Below are positions 27,366 through 34,089 of a DNA stretch of 41,050 bases, piece after piece. Below the pieces are notes generated by a model. It saw only the letters and a list, made by a program, of their open reading frames with translations. It had not been told where the DNA came from and searched no databases. The position numbers were made by a program, and so were the translations under genes. The stretch is taken from NCBI GenBank assembly GCA_018401385.1, contig JAGYKZ010000010.1, forward strand, positions 1 to 41,050. The letters are read 5' to 3'. Position 1 is the first letter of the stretch; each line of letters opens with the position of its first letter. This stretch comes from Roseicyclus sp. Its GTDB lineage: Bacteria > Pseudomonadota > Alphaproteobacteria > Rhodobacterales > Rhodobacteraceae.

Positions 27366-28415
27366 ATGGCTGTCGTCCATTTTGATGCGGTGCAAAAAGT
27401 CTATCCCAACGGGTTTGAAGCGGTAAAACCCGCCAGTTTCTATATTGAGGATGGGGAATTCGTGGTTCTGGTCGGACCCTCTGGGTGCGGCAAATCCACG
27501 ATGCTGCGTATGATTGCAGGGCTTGAGGAGATTTCCAACGGTGTATTGCAGATCGGGGATCGGGTGGTGAATGACATTGACCCTGCCGACCGTGACATTG
27601 CGATGGTGTTTCAGAATTACGCGCTCTATCCGCATATGAGCGTGCGCAACAATATCGGCTATGGTCTCAAGAACCGTGCCGTGCCGCGCGATGTGATCGC
27701 AGCCAAGGTGGATGAGGCGGCGAAGATGCTGAACCTCAGCGATTATCTGGATCGCAAACCAAGCCAGCTCTCAGGCGGTCAGCGTCAACGCGTGGCCATG
27801 GGACGCGCAATTGTGCGGGACCCTGCGCTGTTCTTGTTTGATGAGCCTTTGTCTAATTTGGACGCGAAACTGCGCAACCAAATGCGGATCGAGATCAAAG
27901 CGCTGCAACGCCGTCTCGGGGTGACCTCTGTTTATGTGACCCATGATCAGGTCGAGGCCATGACCATGGCGGACCGAATTATCGTCATGAACGGCGGTGT
28001 CATCGAGCAGATCGGAACGCCTTCTGAAATTTACCAAAGCCCTGCCTCTACCTTTGTGGCCTCCTTCATGGGGGCGCCGCCGATGAACCTGTTGGAGGTG
28101 ACGCGCGCGGACACTGGGCTGCGTCTGGCGGATCAGATTTTGCCGCTTGATCTGCCCGATACAGGCGCGGAGCTGATCCTTGGCATCCGCCCCGAGGACA
28201 TTATCCCAGACCCAAATGGGCCGTTCTCGATCATGGTGGACATTGTCGAAGAATTGGGGGCGCATCGGCTGCTGCATGGCCGTTTGGGGGATCAAAGCGT
28301 CACCGTTCATGTCCCCAAGGATTATACGGTCGCCGAAGGCGTTCTGAGGTTTGCCATGCCCATTGAGGTTTTATCCTTCTTTGATGCAGCCTCGGGCCAG
28401 CGGGTTTCCAGATGA
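27366..28415 (+). CDS. ugpC: glycerol-3-phosphate ABC transporter ATPase UgpC
   Basis: A 349-residue ATPase of the MalK/UgpC class. Start ATG 27366 follows AAAGGAAT; the TTG immediately before is less likely. Walker A is [10 protein letters not shown]-loop [16 protein letters not shown] signature [14 protein letters not shown], Walker [13 protein letters not shown], and the switch His is in [17 protein letters not shown]-terminal regulatory OB domain follows residue about 235 ([19 protein letters not shown]). The stop overlaps the next gene's ATG (ATGA), so the EEP enzyme is made from the same message. Confidence 0.95.
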   Translation: MAVVHFDAVQKVYPNGFEAVKPASFYIEDGEFVVLVGPSGCGKSTMLRMIAGLEEISNGVLQIGDRVVNDIDPADRDIAMVFQNYALYPHMSVRNNIGYGLKNRAVPRDVIAAKVDEAAKMLNLSDYLDRKPSQLSGGQRQRVAMGRAIVRDPALFLFDEPLSNLDAKLRNQMRIEIKALQRRLGVTSVYVTHDQVEAMTMADRIIVMNGGVIEQIGTPSEIYQSPASTFVASFMGAPPMNLLEVTRADTGLRLADQILPLDLPDTGAELILGIRPEDIIPDPNGPFSIMVDIVEELGAHRLLHGRLGDQSVTVHVPKDYTVAEGVLRFAMPIEVLSFFDAASGQRVSR

Positions 28416-29401
28416 TTGTTTCAGAATTACCTGTGATTGATGCACAAATGCGTGCCCGTATTCTGCGCGCGCCCAAAACCCGCGCGGCGCATGAAGAATT
28501 CATCTCGAAAATCGAAGCCATGAACGCGGTTGAGCTGGGTGGAAGCGCCGAGGCCCGTGTTTTGCCACGCGAATTATCTTGCGTGGCTTGGAACCTTGAG
28601 CGTTGCTTGTTTCCAGAAGGATCAGCACAGCATATTGCGCCGCTTGCGCCTGATGTGGTGCTGCTGTCCGAGATGGATTGCGGTATGGCCCGCACGGCGC
28701 AGCGTCACACCACCGCTCTAATGGCGGAATCTTTGGGCATGGCCTATGCCTATGGGGTCGAGTTTTTCGAGATCGGTTTGGGTGGCGAGACCGAATTGCC
28801 ATTTTGCGAGGAGACCGAGAATTCACGCGGCTGGCATGGCAATGCCATTCTTGCGCGGGCACCGATGACGCGGGTGACGATGGTGCGCCTTGATCGTCAC
28901 GGACATTGGTTTGTGACGGACACAAATGTGGACCCGAACCAACCGCGCATTGGTGGGCGCATGGCGCTGTTGGCGGTTATCGAGACAGAAGCGGGGCCAA
29001 TTTGTGCGGTCTCGACCCATCTTGAAAGCAATGCCGATGCCAAGCACCGGATGGCGCAATTCGCGCATCTTTTGGATGCTATTGACGCCTTTGCGCCCGA
29101 TATGCCGGTGGTGATTGGTGGGGATCTCAACACAGGCAATCATATGCCGCCCAATTTTGATTGGCAGGAGGAAGGCTTGTTCGATCTGGCGCGCGTGCGG
29201 GGCTATTCTTGGGATGTGAACCCTGAAGGCATGACCACACGGCCAAGCCTGCTGACGCCGCATCCAACCCGAAAAATGAAACTTGATTGGTTTGCCCTGC
29301 GCGAGCTGCGCGCCATCGAGGGGCGGATCATTCCATCAGTGACAGAAAGCCATGATGTGTTGTCTGACCATGAAGCCATATGGTGCCGCTGTGCGCTGTG
29401 A
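28412..29401 (+). CDS. endonuclease/exonuclease/phosphatase (EEP) family hydrolase
   Basis: A 329-residue cytoplasmic EEP-superfamily enzyme. The catalytic core starts near residue 55 after a helical N-terminal extension. Motifs in order are [16 protein letters not shown] (metal Glu), [25 protein letters not shown] and the final SDHEAIW (Asp-His pair). The superfamily hydrolyses phosphodiesters or phosphomonoesters of nucleic acids, inositol phosphates or lipid headgroups. There is no signal peptide. Its ATG overlaps the ugpC stop, so the substrate is probably something Ugp imports. No GDPD-type UgpQ is present in the window, so this enzyme could take that role; that is inference. Confidence 0.85.
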   Translation: MIVSELPVIDAQMRARILRAPKTRAAHEEFISKIEAMNAVELGGSAEARVLPRELSCVAWNLERCLFPEGSAQHIAPLAPDVVLLSEMDCGMARTAQRHTTALMAESLGMAYAYGVEFFEIGLGGETELPFCEETENSRGWHGNAILARAPMTRVTMVRLDRHGHWFVTDTNVDPNQPRIGGRMALLAVIETEAGPICAVSTHLESNADAKHRMAQFAHLLDAIDAFAPDMPVVIGGDLNTGNHMPPNFDWQEEGLFDLARVRGYSWDVNPEGMTTRPSLLTPHPTRKMKLDWFALRELRAIEGRIIPSVTESHDVLSDHEAIWCRCAL

Positions 29402-29451
29402 TTGTTGGGAGCCAAGCTTGATTATTCTGGTTTTTCACAAGGACTGACATC

Positions 29452-30264
29452 ATGACCCTTTCACGCATCGGGGTGGCTCTCACCCGTTCTGGATTTGAGA
29501 CGCTTCAGACATGGATTTGCGACCAAGAACGCCCGATTGAAATTCAGGATTTCGTTGCACCTGATCTGATCGCGGGGGATTGCAGTGATCTTGTTGCCTT
29601 TTACCAAAAAGCACTGGTGCCGCATCACGGCCATCGTGGTATTCATGGTCCGTTTTTTGGTCTAGACCTCGCCAATCCTGATCGGGATATTCGTGCGATT
29701 GTTCAAGCGCGCTTTCTCAAAGCATTGGAGATTGCCGAGGCGCTTTCGGCCAAGCACATGGTGATCCATAGCCCCTTTTCTTATTGGGATGCGCTAAACT
29801 GTTATAATTACCCGTCTTCCATTCCAACCATGTGCGCGGCGGCATCCGATTGTCTTGCTGCCGTTTTGCCACGCGCGTCCGAAATCGGCTGCGATGTGGT
29901 GATTGAAAATATCGAGGATAGCGACCCCAACTTGCGCAAGACCCTCGTGCAGCAGATCGATCATCCCCATCTGAAATTGTCGATTGATACAGGTCACGCG
30001 GATTTGGCACATGGATGTTTCAACGCCCCCCCTGTCGTGGATTTCATCGCAGCGGCGGCAGGGTATCTGGGCCATGTGCATTTGCAAGATGCGGATGGCT
30101 ACGCGGATCGCCATTGGCATCCAGGGCAAGGGCGGATTGCGTGGCAACCTGTGTTCGAAGCCATTTCTGCGCTGGAAGAAGCGCCACATCTGATTTTGGA
30201 GGTGCGCGATCAAATTGAGGATCTGCCCCACACTTCTGCATGGTTGGAGTCTCTCACCCATTAA
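29452..30264 (+). CDS. sugar phosphate isomerase/epimerase-like TIM-barrel protein
   Basis: A 270-residue xylose-isomerase-like TIM barrel (AP endonuclease 2 superfamily). Likely metal ligands are in RGIHGPFFGLDL, MVIHSPFSYW, VVIENIEDSDP, LSIDTGHADLAH, GHVHLQDADG and LILEVRD. The fold covers isomerases, epimerases and AP endonucleases, so the substrate is open. The start follows AAGGAC, 50 bases after the EEP gene, same strand, and appears to close the ugp operon. Together the two enzymes suggest a route for an imported glycerophosphodiester or its polyol headgroup; this is inferred from order only. Confidence 0.82.
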   Translation: MTLSRIGVALTRSGFETLQTWICDQERPIEIQDFVAPDLIAGDCSDLVAFYQKALVPHHGHRGIHGPFFGLDLANPDRDIRAIVQARFLKALEIAEALSAKHMVIHSPFSYWDALNCYNYPSSIPTMCAAASDCLAAVLPRASEIGCDVVIENIEDSDPNLRKTLVQQIDHPHLKLSIDTGHADLAHGCFNAPPVVDFIAAAAGYLGHVHLQDADGYADRHWHPGQGRIAWQPVFEAISALEEAPHLILEVRDQIEDLPHTSAWLESLTH

Positions 30265-30323
30265 TGCGGCGGTCTGTTGTGATGGGACAGCAATGTGAAG
30301 AATAATCGCCTCAATTTATCGGG

Positions 30324-30341
30324 CTGACACGCATCTGTCAC
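30324..30341 (+). promoter_or_regulatory. Pho box (PhoB binding site)
   Basis: CTGACAC-GCAT-CTGTCAC: two seven-base direct repeats separated by four bases, the PhoB layout of CTGTCAT repeats on an 11-base pitch. It lies 50 bases before the start of the glycosyltransferase-plcP pair, in the 127-base gap after the TIM-barrel gene. No clear -10 hexamer can be assigned. Confidence 0.7.
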
Positions 30342-30391
30342 AAACACACGGCAAGGGAAAGCACGGTTTGCGGCAACCAAGCGAGGCTTTG

Positions 30392-31450
30392 ATGGGCGGT
30401 ATGACACACAAACCCGTGCCGAAACGGGTGTTGATCATTTCCGATGCGTGGGGGGGGCAGATCAATGGCGTTGTGCGCACCTATCAAAACATCATCACTG
30501 CATTGGAGGCGCGTGGCGTTGAGGTGCGGGTGATCGGTCCAGAAGATTTTCGCCGCGTGGCTTTGCCATTTTACCAGGAAATCGAGTTGGCCATTTTCCC
30601 TGCACGGCCATTGCGGCGGATGATTGCGACCTATGCGCCAGACGCGATCCATATCGCGGTGGAGGGTCCATTGGGCTGGGCCGCGTGGCGCCACTGTAGG
30701 GCGCAAGGTATCCCCTTTACCACCGCATATCATACGGATTTTGCACATTATGTCGGTCTGCGCGTCCCGCGATTTTTGCGCGCTTTGGCCGAGTCCGCTG
30801 TGATGGCAATTTTGCGGAAATTCCATAACGCATCCACCTGTGTCTTTGTAGCGACCGCACGTGTGGAAGGGCAATTGCGCAACGCTGGGTTCACGGCTGC
30901 TATGGTGCGATTGCTGCGTGGGGTTGATTACGAGCTGTTCTACCCCGCCACTGATCCCGCGCCGCGCCAAATCCCGCGTCTGCTCTATGTGGGTCGGGTC
31001 TCCAAGGAAAAGAACATCGAAGCCTTTCTTGATTTGCCGATTGCGGCGGAAAAGATTGTGGTTGGAGATGGTCCGCTTTTGTCGCACCTGCGCAAATCCC
31101 ATCCCGATGTGCGCTTTACGGGCAGTTTGACGGGTCACGCGCTGGCCGAAGCCTATCGGAATGCGGATCTGTTCGTTTTTCCCTCGCAAAGTGACACATT
31201 CGGCATTGTCTTGATCGAGGCTTTGGCGTCGGGTCTGCCGATTGCGGCTTTCGATGAGCCAGGGCCTGCGGAAATCATTGGTGAGGATCACAGCCTTGGG
31301 GCGATCTCAAAAGATGATCTTCTGGATGCGGTGACCCGCGCGCTTGGTGCAGCAGGGACACCGCAAGAGCGGCATGACAAAACCAAAGCGCGTTATTCAT
31401 GGCCCGAAGTGGCCGATGTGTTCCACAAAAATCTGGTTGTTGACCCATGA
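30392..31450 (+). CDS. GT4 glycosyltransferase, probable diacylglycerol glycosyltransferase
   Basis: A 352-residue GT-B fold (family GT4) enzyme. I chose ATG 30392, which has GCGAGG upstream; ATG 30401 is also possible. N-terminal acceptor-side motifs are VLIISDAWGGQINGVVRTYQNI and TTAYHTDFAHYVGLR. The donor-side signature is LLYVGRVSKEKNIEAFLDL, then VFPSQSDTFGIVLIEALASGLPIAAFDEPGPAEII (E-x7-E). It overlaps plcP by ATGA and follows a Pho box. In Agrobacterium and marine roseobacters a GT4 enzyme (Agt) beside PlcP makes glucosyl- or glucuronosyl-diacylglycerol under phosphate starvation. The exact sugar donor cannot be read. Confidence 0.82.
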   Translation: MGGMTHKPVPKRVLIISDAWGGQINGVVRTYQNIITALEARGVEVRVIGPEDFRRVALPFYQEIELAIFPARPLRRMIATYAPDAIHIAVEGPLGWAAWRHCRAQGIPFTTAYHTDFAHYVGLRVPRFLRALAESAVMAILRKFHNASTCVFVATARVEGQLRNAGFTAAMVRLLRGVDYELFYPATDPAPRQIPRLLYVGRVSKEKNIEAFLDLPIAAEKIVVGDGPLLSHLRKSHPDVRFTGSLTGHALAEAYRNADLFVFPSQSDTFGIVLIEALASGLPIAAFDEPGPAEIIGEDHSLGAISKDDLLDAVTRALGAAGTPQERHDKTKARYSWPEVADVFHKNLVVDP

Positions 31451-32331
31451 CTGTCAATGCCGCGCCTCCGATCAAGATCCGAAGCCTGTTTCTGTCCGAT
31501 TTGCATATGGGGCATAAAGCCTCCGATTTGGCTGCGGTGCGGCGCGTTTTGGCGCGTTATGAATTTCGCCATCTTTTCTTGGTGGGCGATGTCATTGATG
31601 GTTGGAAACTTGAAAAGCGATGGTTTTGGAACACGGAGTGTCAAAACCTGATATCAGACATTCTCCATCTGCGCCGTAAGGCGAAGGTGCGCGTCACCGT
31701 GATCACCGGCAATCATGATGAAAAGCTGCGTGAAATTTTACCAACCGTTCTGCGGCCTCTGATTTTGCGCAAGTTTGGCCTGCGCATTGAGGAGCGCATG
31801 ATCCACAGGGCGGCGGATGGTCGGCGCTACTTGGTGATGCATGGCGATCAATTCGACAATCGGCTGGTCAAAGGCTCGTCCAAGTCTTTGGACAATATTT
31901 GGTCATGGCTGACGGAAAAAGGCTATGTCCAACCGATCAATCCGCGCCGTGCAGCCACCGAAACGCCCCGCAAAAGACGCTGGTCTTTGCGCAAATCCAT
32001 CGAAGGTGGAATGCCGCTTTTGGGTCAGTCCTTCAAACGTTTGGCGCTTGAGCGGAGCGCGCGGGACGGATTGGACGGGATCATCTGCGGCCACAGCCAT
32101 TTGCCAGAGTTAAGCGATGCGGCGGAGGGTGTATTTGCAAATTGCGGGTCTTGGGTGCGCCGTGATGGCCCGCATCACGCCATAGCCGAGCATGAGAATG
32201 GAAAGCTTGAGCTGATTGAAGTGCCGCGCAGCGATGCGCATTCCATCATCCCAGAAGATCACCCAGAGCCACTTGGGCCATTGATCGAAACATACATCCG
32301 CAAGTTATGGCATGAGCGCTCTGCGCGGTAA
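31447..32331 (+). CDS. plcP: PlcP-like phospholipase C (calcineurin-type metallophosphoesterase)
   Basis: A 294-residue calcineurin-fold enzyme with the complete metal set: SDLHMGH, VGDVIDGWKL, ITGNHDEKL, MHGDQFDN and CGHSHLPE. General annotations call such proteins UDP-2,3-diacylglucosamine diphosphatase (LpxH)-like. Linkage with a GT4 gene and a Pho box matches PlcP, which in Sinorhizobium and roseobacters removes phospholipid headgroups under phosphate starvation and leaves diacylglycerol for the glycosyltransferase. I therefore prefer PlcP, inferred from family and context. It ends one base before the convergent aroQ stop. Confidence 0.75.
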   Translation: MTVNAAPPIKIRSLFLSDLHMGHKASDLAAVRRVLARYEFRHLFLVGDVIDGWKLEKRWFWNTECQNLISDILHLRRKAKVRVTVITGNHDEKLREILPTVLRPLILRKFGLRIEERMIHRAADGRRYLVMHGDQFDNRLVKGSSKSLDNIWSWLTEKGYVQPINPRRAATETPRKRRWSLRKSIEGGMPLLGQSFKRLALERSARDGLDGIICGHSHLPELSDAAEGVFANCGSWVRRDGPHHAIAEHENGKLELIEVPRSDAHSIIPEDHPEPLGPLIETYIRKLWHERSAR

Positions 32332-32769
32332 TTATCCCGCAGTGAGGGTCAGGATCCGCCGCGTTGCGGCCTCATAGCCATCCAAGCCTAGCCCTGCGAT
32401 CACGGCTTCTGCACGGGCTGAGACATAGGAGTGATGTCGAAATGCTTCACGCTTGTGGACATTCGAGATATGCACCTCGATCACGGGGCCGTCATAGGCG
32501 CAAAGCGCATCATAAATCGCGATGGATGTATGGGTGTAAGCACCTGGATTGATGACGATGCCGCAAGCGGCCTCGCGCGCTTCGTGAATCCAGTCAATGA
32601 TCTCGCCTTCATGGTTGGATTGGCGCAAGGACAAATCATACCCCTCGGGCAGCAAGGCTTTGCAGCGGCGCTCCACATCGGCCAAGGTTTCATGCCCGTA
32701 AATATGCGGCTCCCGTTTGCCCAGAAGATTAAGGTTCGGGCCATTGAGAACATAGATCATCCGCGCCAT
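32332..32769 (-). CDS. aroQ: type II 3-dehydroquinate dehydratase
   Basis: A 145-residue enzyme of the shikimate pathway that dehydrates 3-dehydroquinate to 3-dehydroshikimate. Family motifs: [20 protein letters not shown] (catalytic Tyr), [33 protein letters not shown], and [22 protein letters not shown] (catalytic His). Length is normal. A GAGG ribosome site lies ahead of ATG 32769. It is convergent with plcP and faces the motB remnant, with 149 bases between their starts. Confidence 0.96.
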   Translation of the reverse strand: MARMIYVLNGPNLNLLGKREPHIYGHETLADVERRCKALLPEGYDLSLRQSNHEGEIIDWIHEAREAACGIVINPGAYTHTSIAIYDALCAYDGPVIEVHISNVHKREAFRHHSYVSARAEAVIAGLGLDGYEAATRRILTLTAG

Positions 32770-32809
32770 CGTTATTCATCCTCTGTGAACAGACCTTTAC
32801 CCGCCTCAC

Positions 32810-32824
32810 TTAACCACGGCTTAG
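32810..32824 (+). promoter_or_regulatory. near-consensus CtrA site ahead of the motB remnant
   Basis: TTAA-CCACGGC-TTAG, seven of the eight fixed CtrA positions, 95 bases before the motB ATG and between the divergent aroQ and motB. CtrA drives flagellar genes in several roseobacters. One mismatch and short length keep confidence low. Confidence 0.3.
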
Positions 32825-32918
32825 GGCGAAGTGCAAAAGGCGTTTACCTGATCCTAAAGAGTGCTGCGATACAAAAAATAGGACGCGTGAATTTGTTTTT
32901 GGCAATGTGGATGTCGTC

Positions 32919-33011
32919 ATGGCAGATGATCTGAAAAACCGCCCCATCATCATCAAACGCAAGAAGGTCGTTGCGGGGGACGGACATCATGGTGGTGCAT
33001 GGAAAGTCGCC
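32919..33011 (+). pseudogene. motB: motB remnant (first 31 codons of flagellar motor protein MotB)
   Basis: From ATG 32919 the reading frame gives MADDLKNRPIIIKRKKVVAG followed by DGHHGGAWKVA, the characteristic MotB N-terminus. Homology stops exactly at Ala31 (33011), just before the conserved membrane helix (YADFVTAMM in intact MotB). After that the frame drifts through unrelated sequence to a stop at 33236. No later MotB residues (helix, OmpA-like peptidoglycan domain) are seen in any frame nearby. This differs from the frame-shifted genes elsewhere in the window: it is a clean truncation at a junction. Confidence 0.8.
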
Positions 33012-33327
33012 ATATGTCCTTCCTTTCCTCTGATTGCGGCGTCATTCACGCCAGTTGGCCATTGCGAGAATCGCAAGGTTCCACGTCATTCTGACGTTTG
33101 CGCCCGTGGGTCGGATCAAGCGGCTGTGATCCCTTTGATTGGTTCCCAATCAACATGGACACAGGCCCCTTGCACGGACGAGCCACTCATCGGAGTGCAG
33201 GGAAAGATTGCGCGAAATGCGCTAACAATCTCCTAAGCGGGAGATGTGTTTTGGGGCCAAAAAAGCGGGATTTGAGCCGGAATTGCCGTGAATTTTCCAT
33301 AAATCCGTGGCGCCCGCTTGGCGGGGT
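33012..33327. other. non-coding spacer, probable leader of a lost minus-strand gene
   Basis: No supported gene lies in these 316 bases. On the minus strand the left end reads GAGGAAAGGAAGGACAT-ATG, a good ribosome site and start codon (ATG 33013-33011), but the codons after it run into antisense motB and stop within eight codons. So this looks like the 5' leader of a gene whose coding part is gone. Downstream of flgJ-flgN, flagellin is one candidate; it cannot be proved. The inverted-repeat run (33038-33245) and a further hairpin CCCGC-TTG-GCGGG (33313-33325, next to the FlgN-like stop) lie inside. Confidence 0.5.
33038..33245. repeat. run of eight short perfect inverted repeats
   Basis: In order: GGCGT-CATTC-ACGCC (33038-33052); TTGCGA-GAA-TCGCAA (33062-33076); ACGTCA-TTC-TGACGT (33083-33097); GGATC with GATCC (33113-33132, ten-base loop); TTGATTGG-TTC-CCAATCAA (33135-33153); CACTC-ATCG-GAGTG (33184-33197); GCGC-GAAAT-GCGC (33210-33222); ATCTCC-TAAGCG-GGAGAT (33228-33245). 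The arms differ in sequence, so this is not one repeated unit; the common feature is serial hairpins, three of them with GAA/TTC triloops. It suggests a structured RNA leader, most likely on the minus strand. I do not recognise a known family. Confidence 0.6.
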
Positions 33328-33666
33328 TCAGCTTTGTCGGGACAATGTGGTTTGTGGTGCCGTGATCGTTTGGCGTTGGCCCGAAACCGTATAGGTGGAG
33401 AAGCTCTGCACCCCCCCCTGACCCAACAGGCCTTTGGCGTCATCAATCCCTTGTTTCGCCGCGGATAGCAGTGCGGCGTTGCGCTTCGCGGCCTTTTGGA
33501 TTTGCACAAGGATATCTGTGGTGGATTGTGTCGCCGTCAAACGCGTCATGAGCCGCTCAAGCAATTGACTATCTTGGGCTAAATGTGCCAGATCACCGCG
33601 CAAAACGGCATCGCGTTGCCGCTCCAGAATGCGCAGGATCATGGTGGTCAGGTCGGTATAGCTCAT
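33328..33666 (-). CDS. FlgN-like flagellar chaperone or flagellar accessory protein
   Basis: A 112-residue, mostly helical protein (MSYTDLTTMILRILERQRDAVLRGDLAHLAQDSQLLERLM) with a C-terminal GLLGQGGVQSFSTYTVSGQRQTI resembling FlgN-type hook-filament chaperones (Gly-rich turn, then Tyr-x-x-x-Gly). Its ATG overlaps the flgJ-like stop (ATGA), so both are made together. FlgN escorts the hook-filament junction proteins FlgK and FlgL, which are absent here. The name rests on weak similarity plus context. Confidence 0.55.
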   Translation of the reverse strand: MSYTDLTTMILRILERQRDAVLRGDLAHLAQDSQLLERLMTRLTATQSTTDILVQIQKAAKRNAALLSAAKQGIDDAKGLLGQGGVQSFSTYTVSGQRQTITAPQTTLSRQS

Positions 33667-33971
33667 TTTGTGGTCCAGTGCTGTTCAATCAGGTCTTGAT
33701 ATATCTGTTCGGCCAGACCAATCCCGCCACGGGCGGCGAGGCTGCGGGCGTACTCCATGCGCAGCATGGATGCGAATTGTGCCTCGCCTTGTCCGCCGCC
33801 AAAACTTTCGCGTGGCGCGCCAATGCGCGCGTGTTTCAGCATTTCGGCCAAGAACACGGTTTCCAGTTCCTGTGCAGTCTCGCGCAGTTTTGCGTGATCC
33901 ACGGGCCCCGTGTTGGCCGCCGCAGGCCCATTGGGAGGGCGTAGGGCGGAAAGAATTGGCGTCTGATCCAT
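33663..33971 (-). CDS. FlgJ-like rod-binding protein
   Basis: A 102-residue protein matching the N-terminal rod-binding domain of FlgJ without the muramidase domain, as is usual in alphaproteobacteria. Landmarks are AQELETVFLAEMLKHARIG, FGGGQGEAQFASMLRMEYARSLAARGGIGLAEQIYQDL. It assists flagellar rod assembly in the periplasm. The start follows AAAGG. It is divergent from fliK and overlaps the FlgN-like gene. Confidence 0.8.
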   Translation of the reverse strand: MDQTPILSALRPPNGPAAANTGPVDHAKLRETAQELETVFLAEMLKHARIGAPRESFGGGQGEAQFASMLRMEYARSLAARGGIGLAEQIYQDLIEQHWTTK

Positions 33972-34089
33972 CCAGTCGAACCTTTAGAATTCGAATTATT
34001 TTGACCAGACTATCCACAAGGTCGGTAAAGATTTGGTAAGGGAGTGCAGTCAATCTCTGGGCCATGACAGAATGTCAAAAGGCCACAGA

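Noticed and set aside
32907-33236. A 109-residue protein beginning with MotB residues
   Set aside because: Only the first 31 codons from 32919 are MotB. The remainder is unrelated sequence running through the hairpin region and is unlikely to be a real product.
33258-33327. Rho-independent terminator for the FlgN-like gene
   Set aside because: The hairpin CCCGC-TTG-GCGGG is correctly placed but is followed on the minus strand by a mixed sequence without a T-run.
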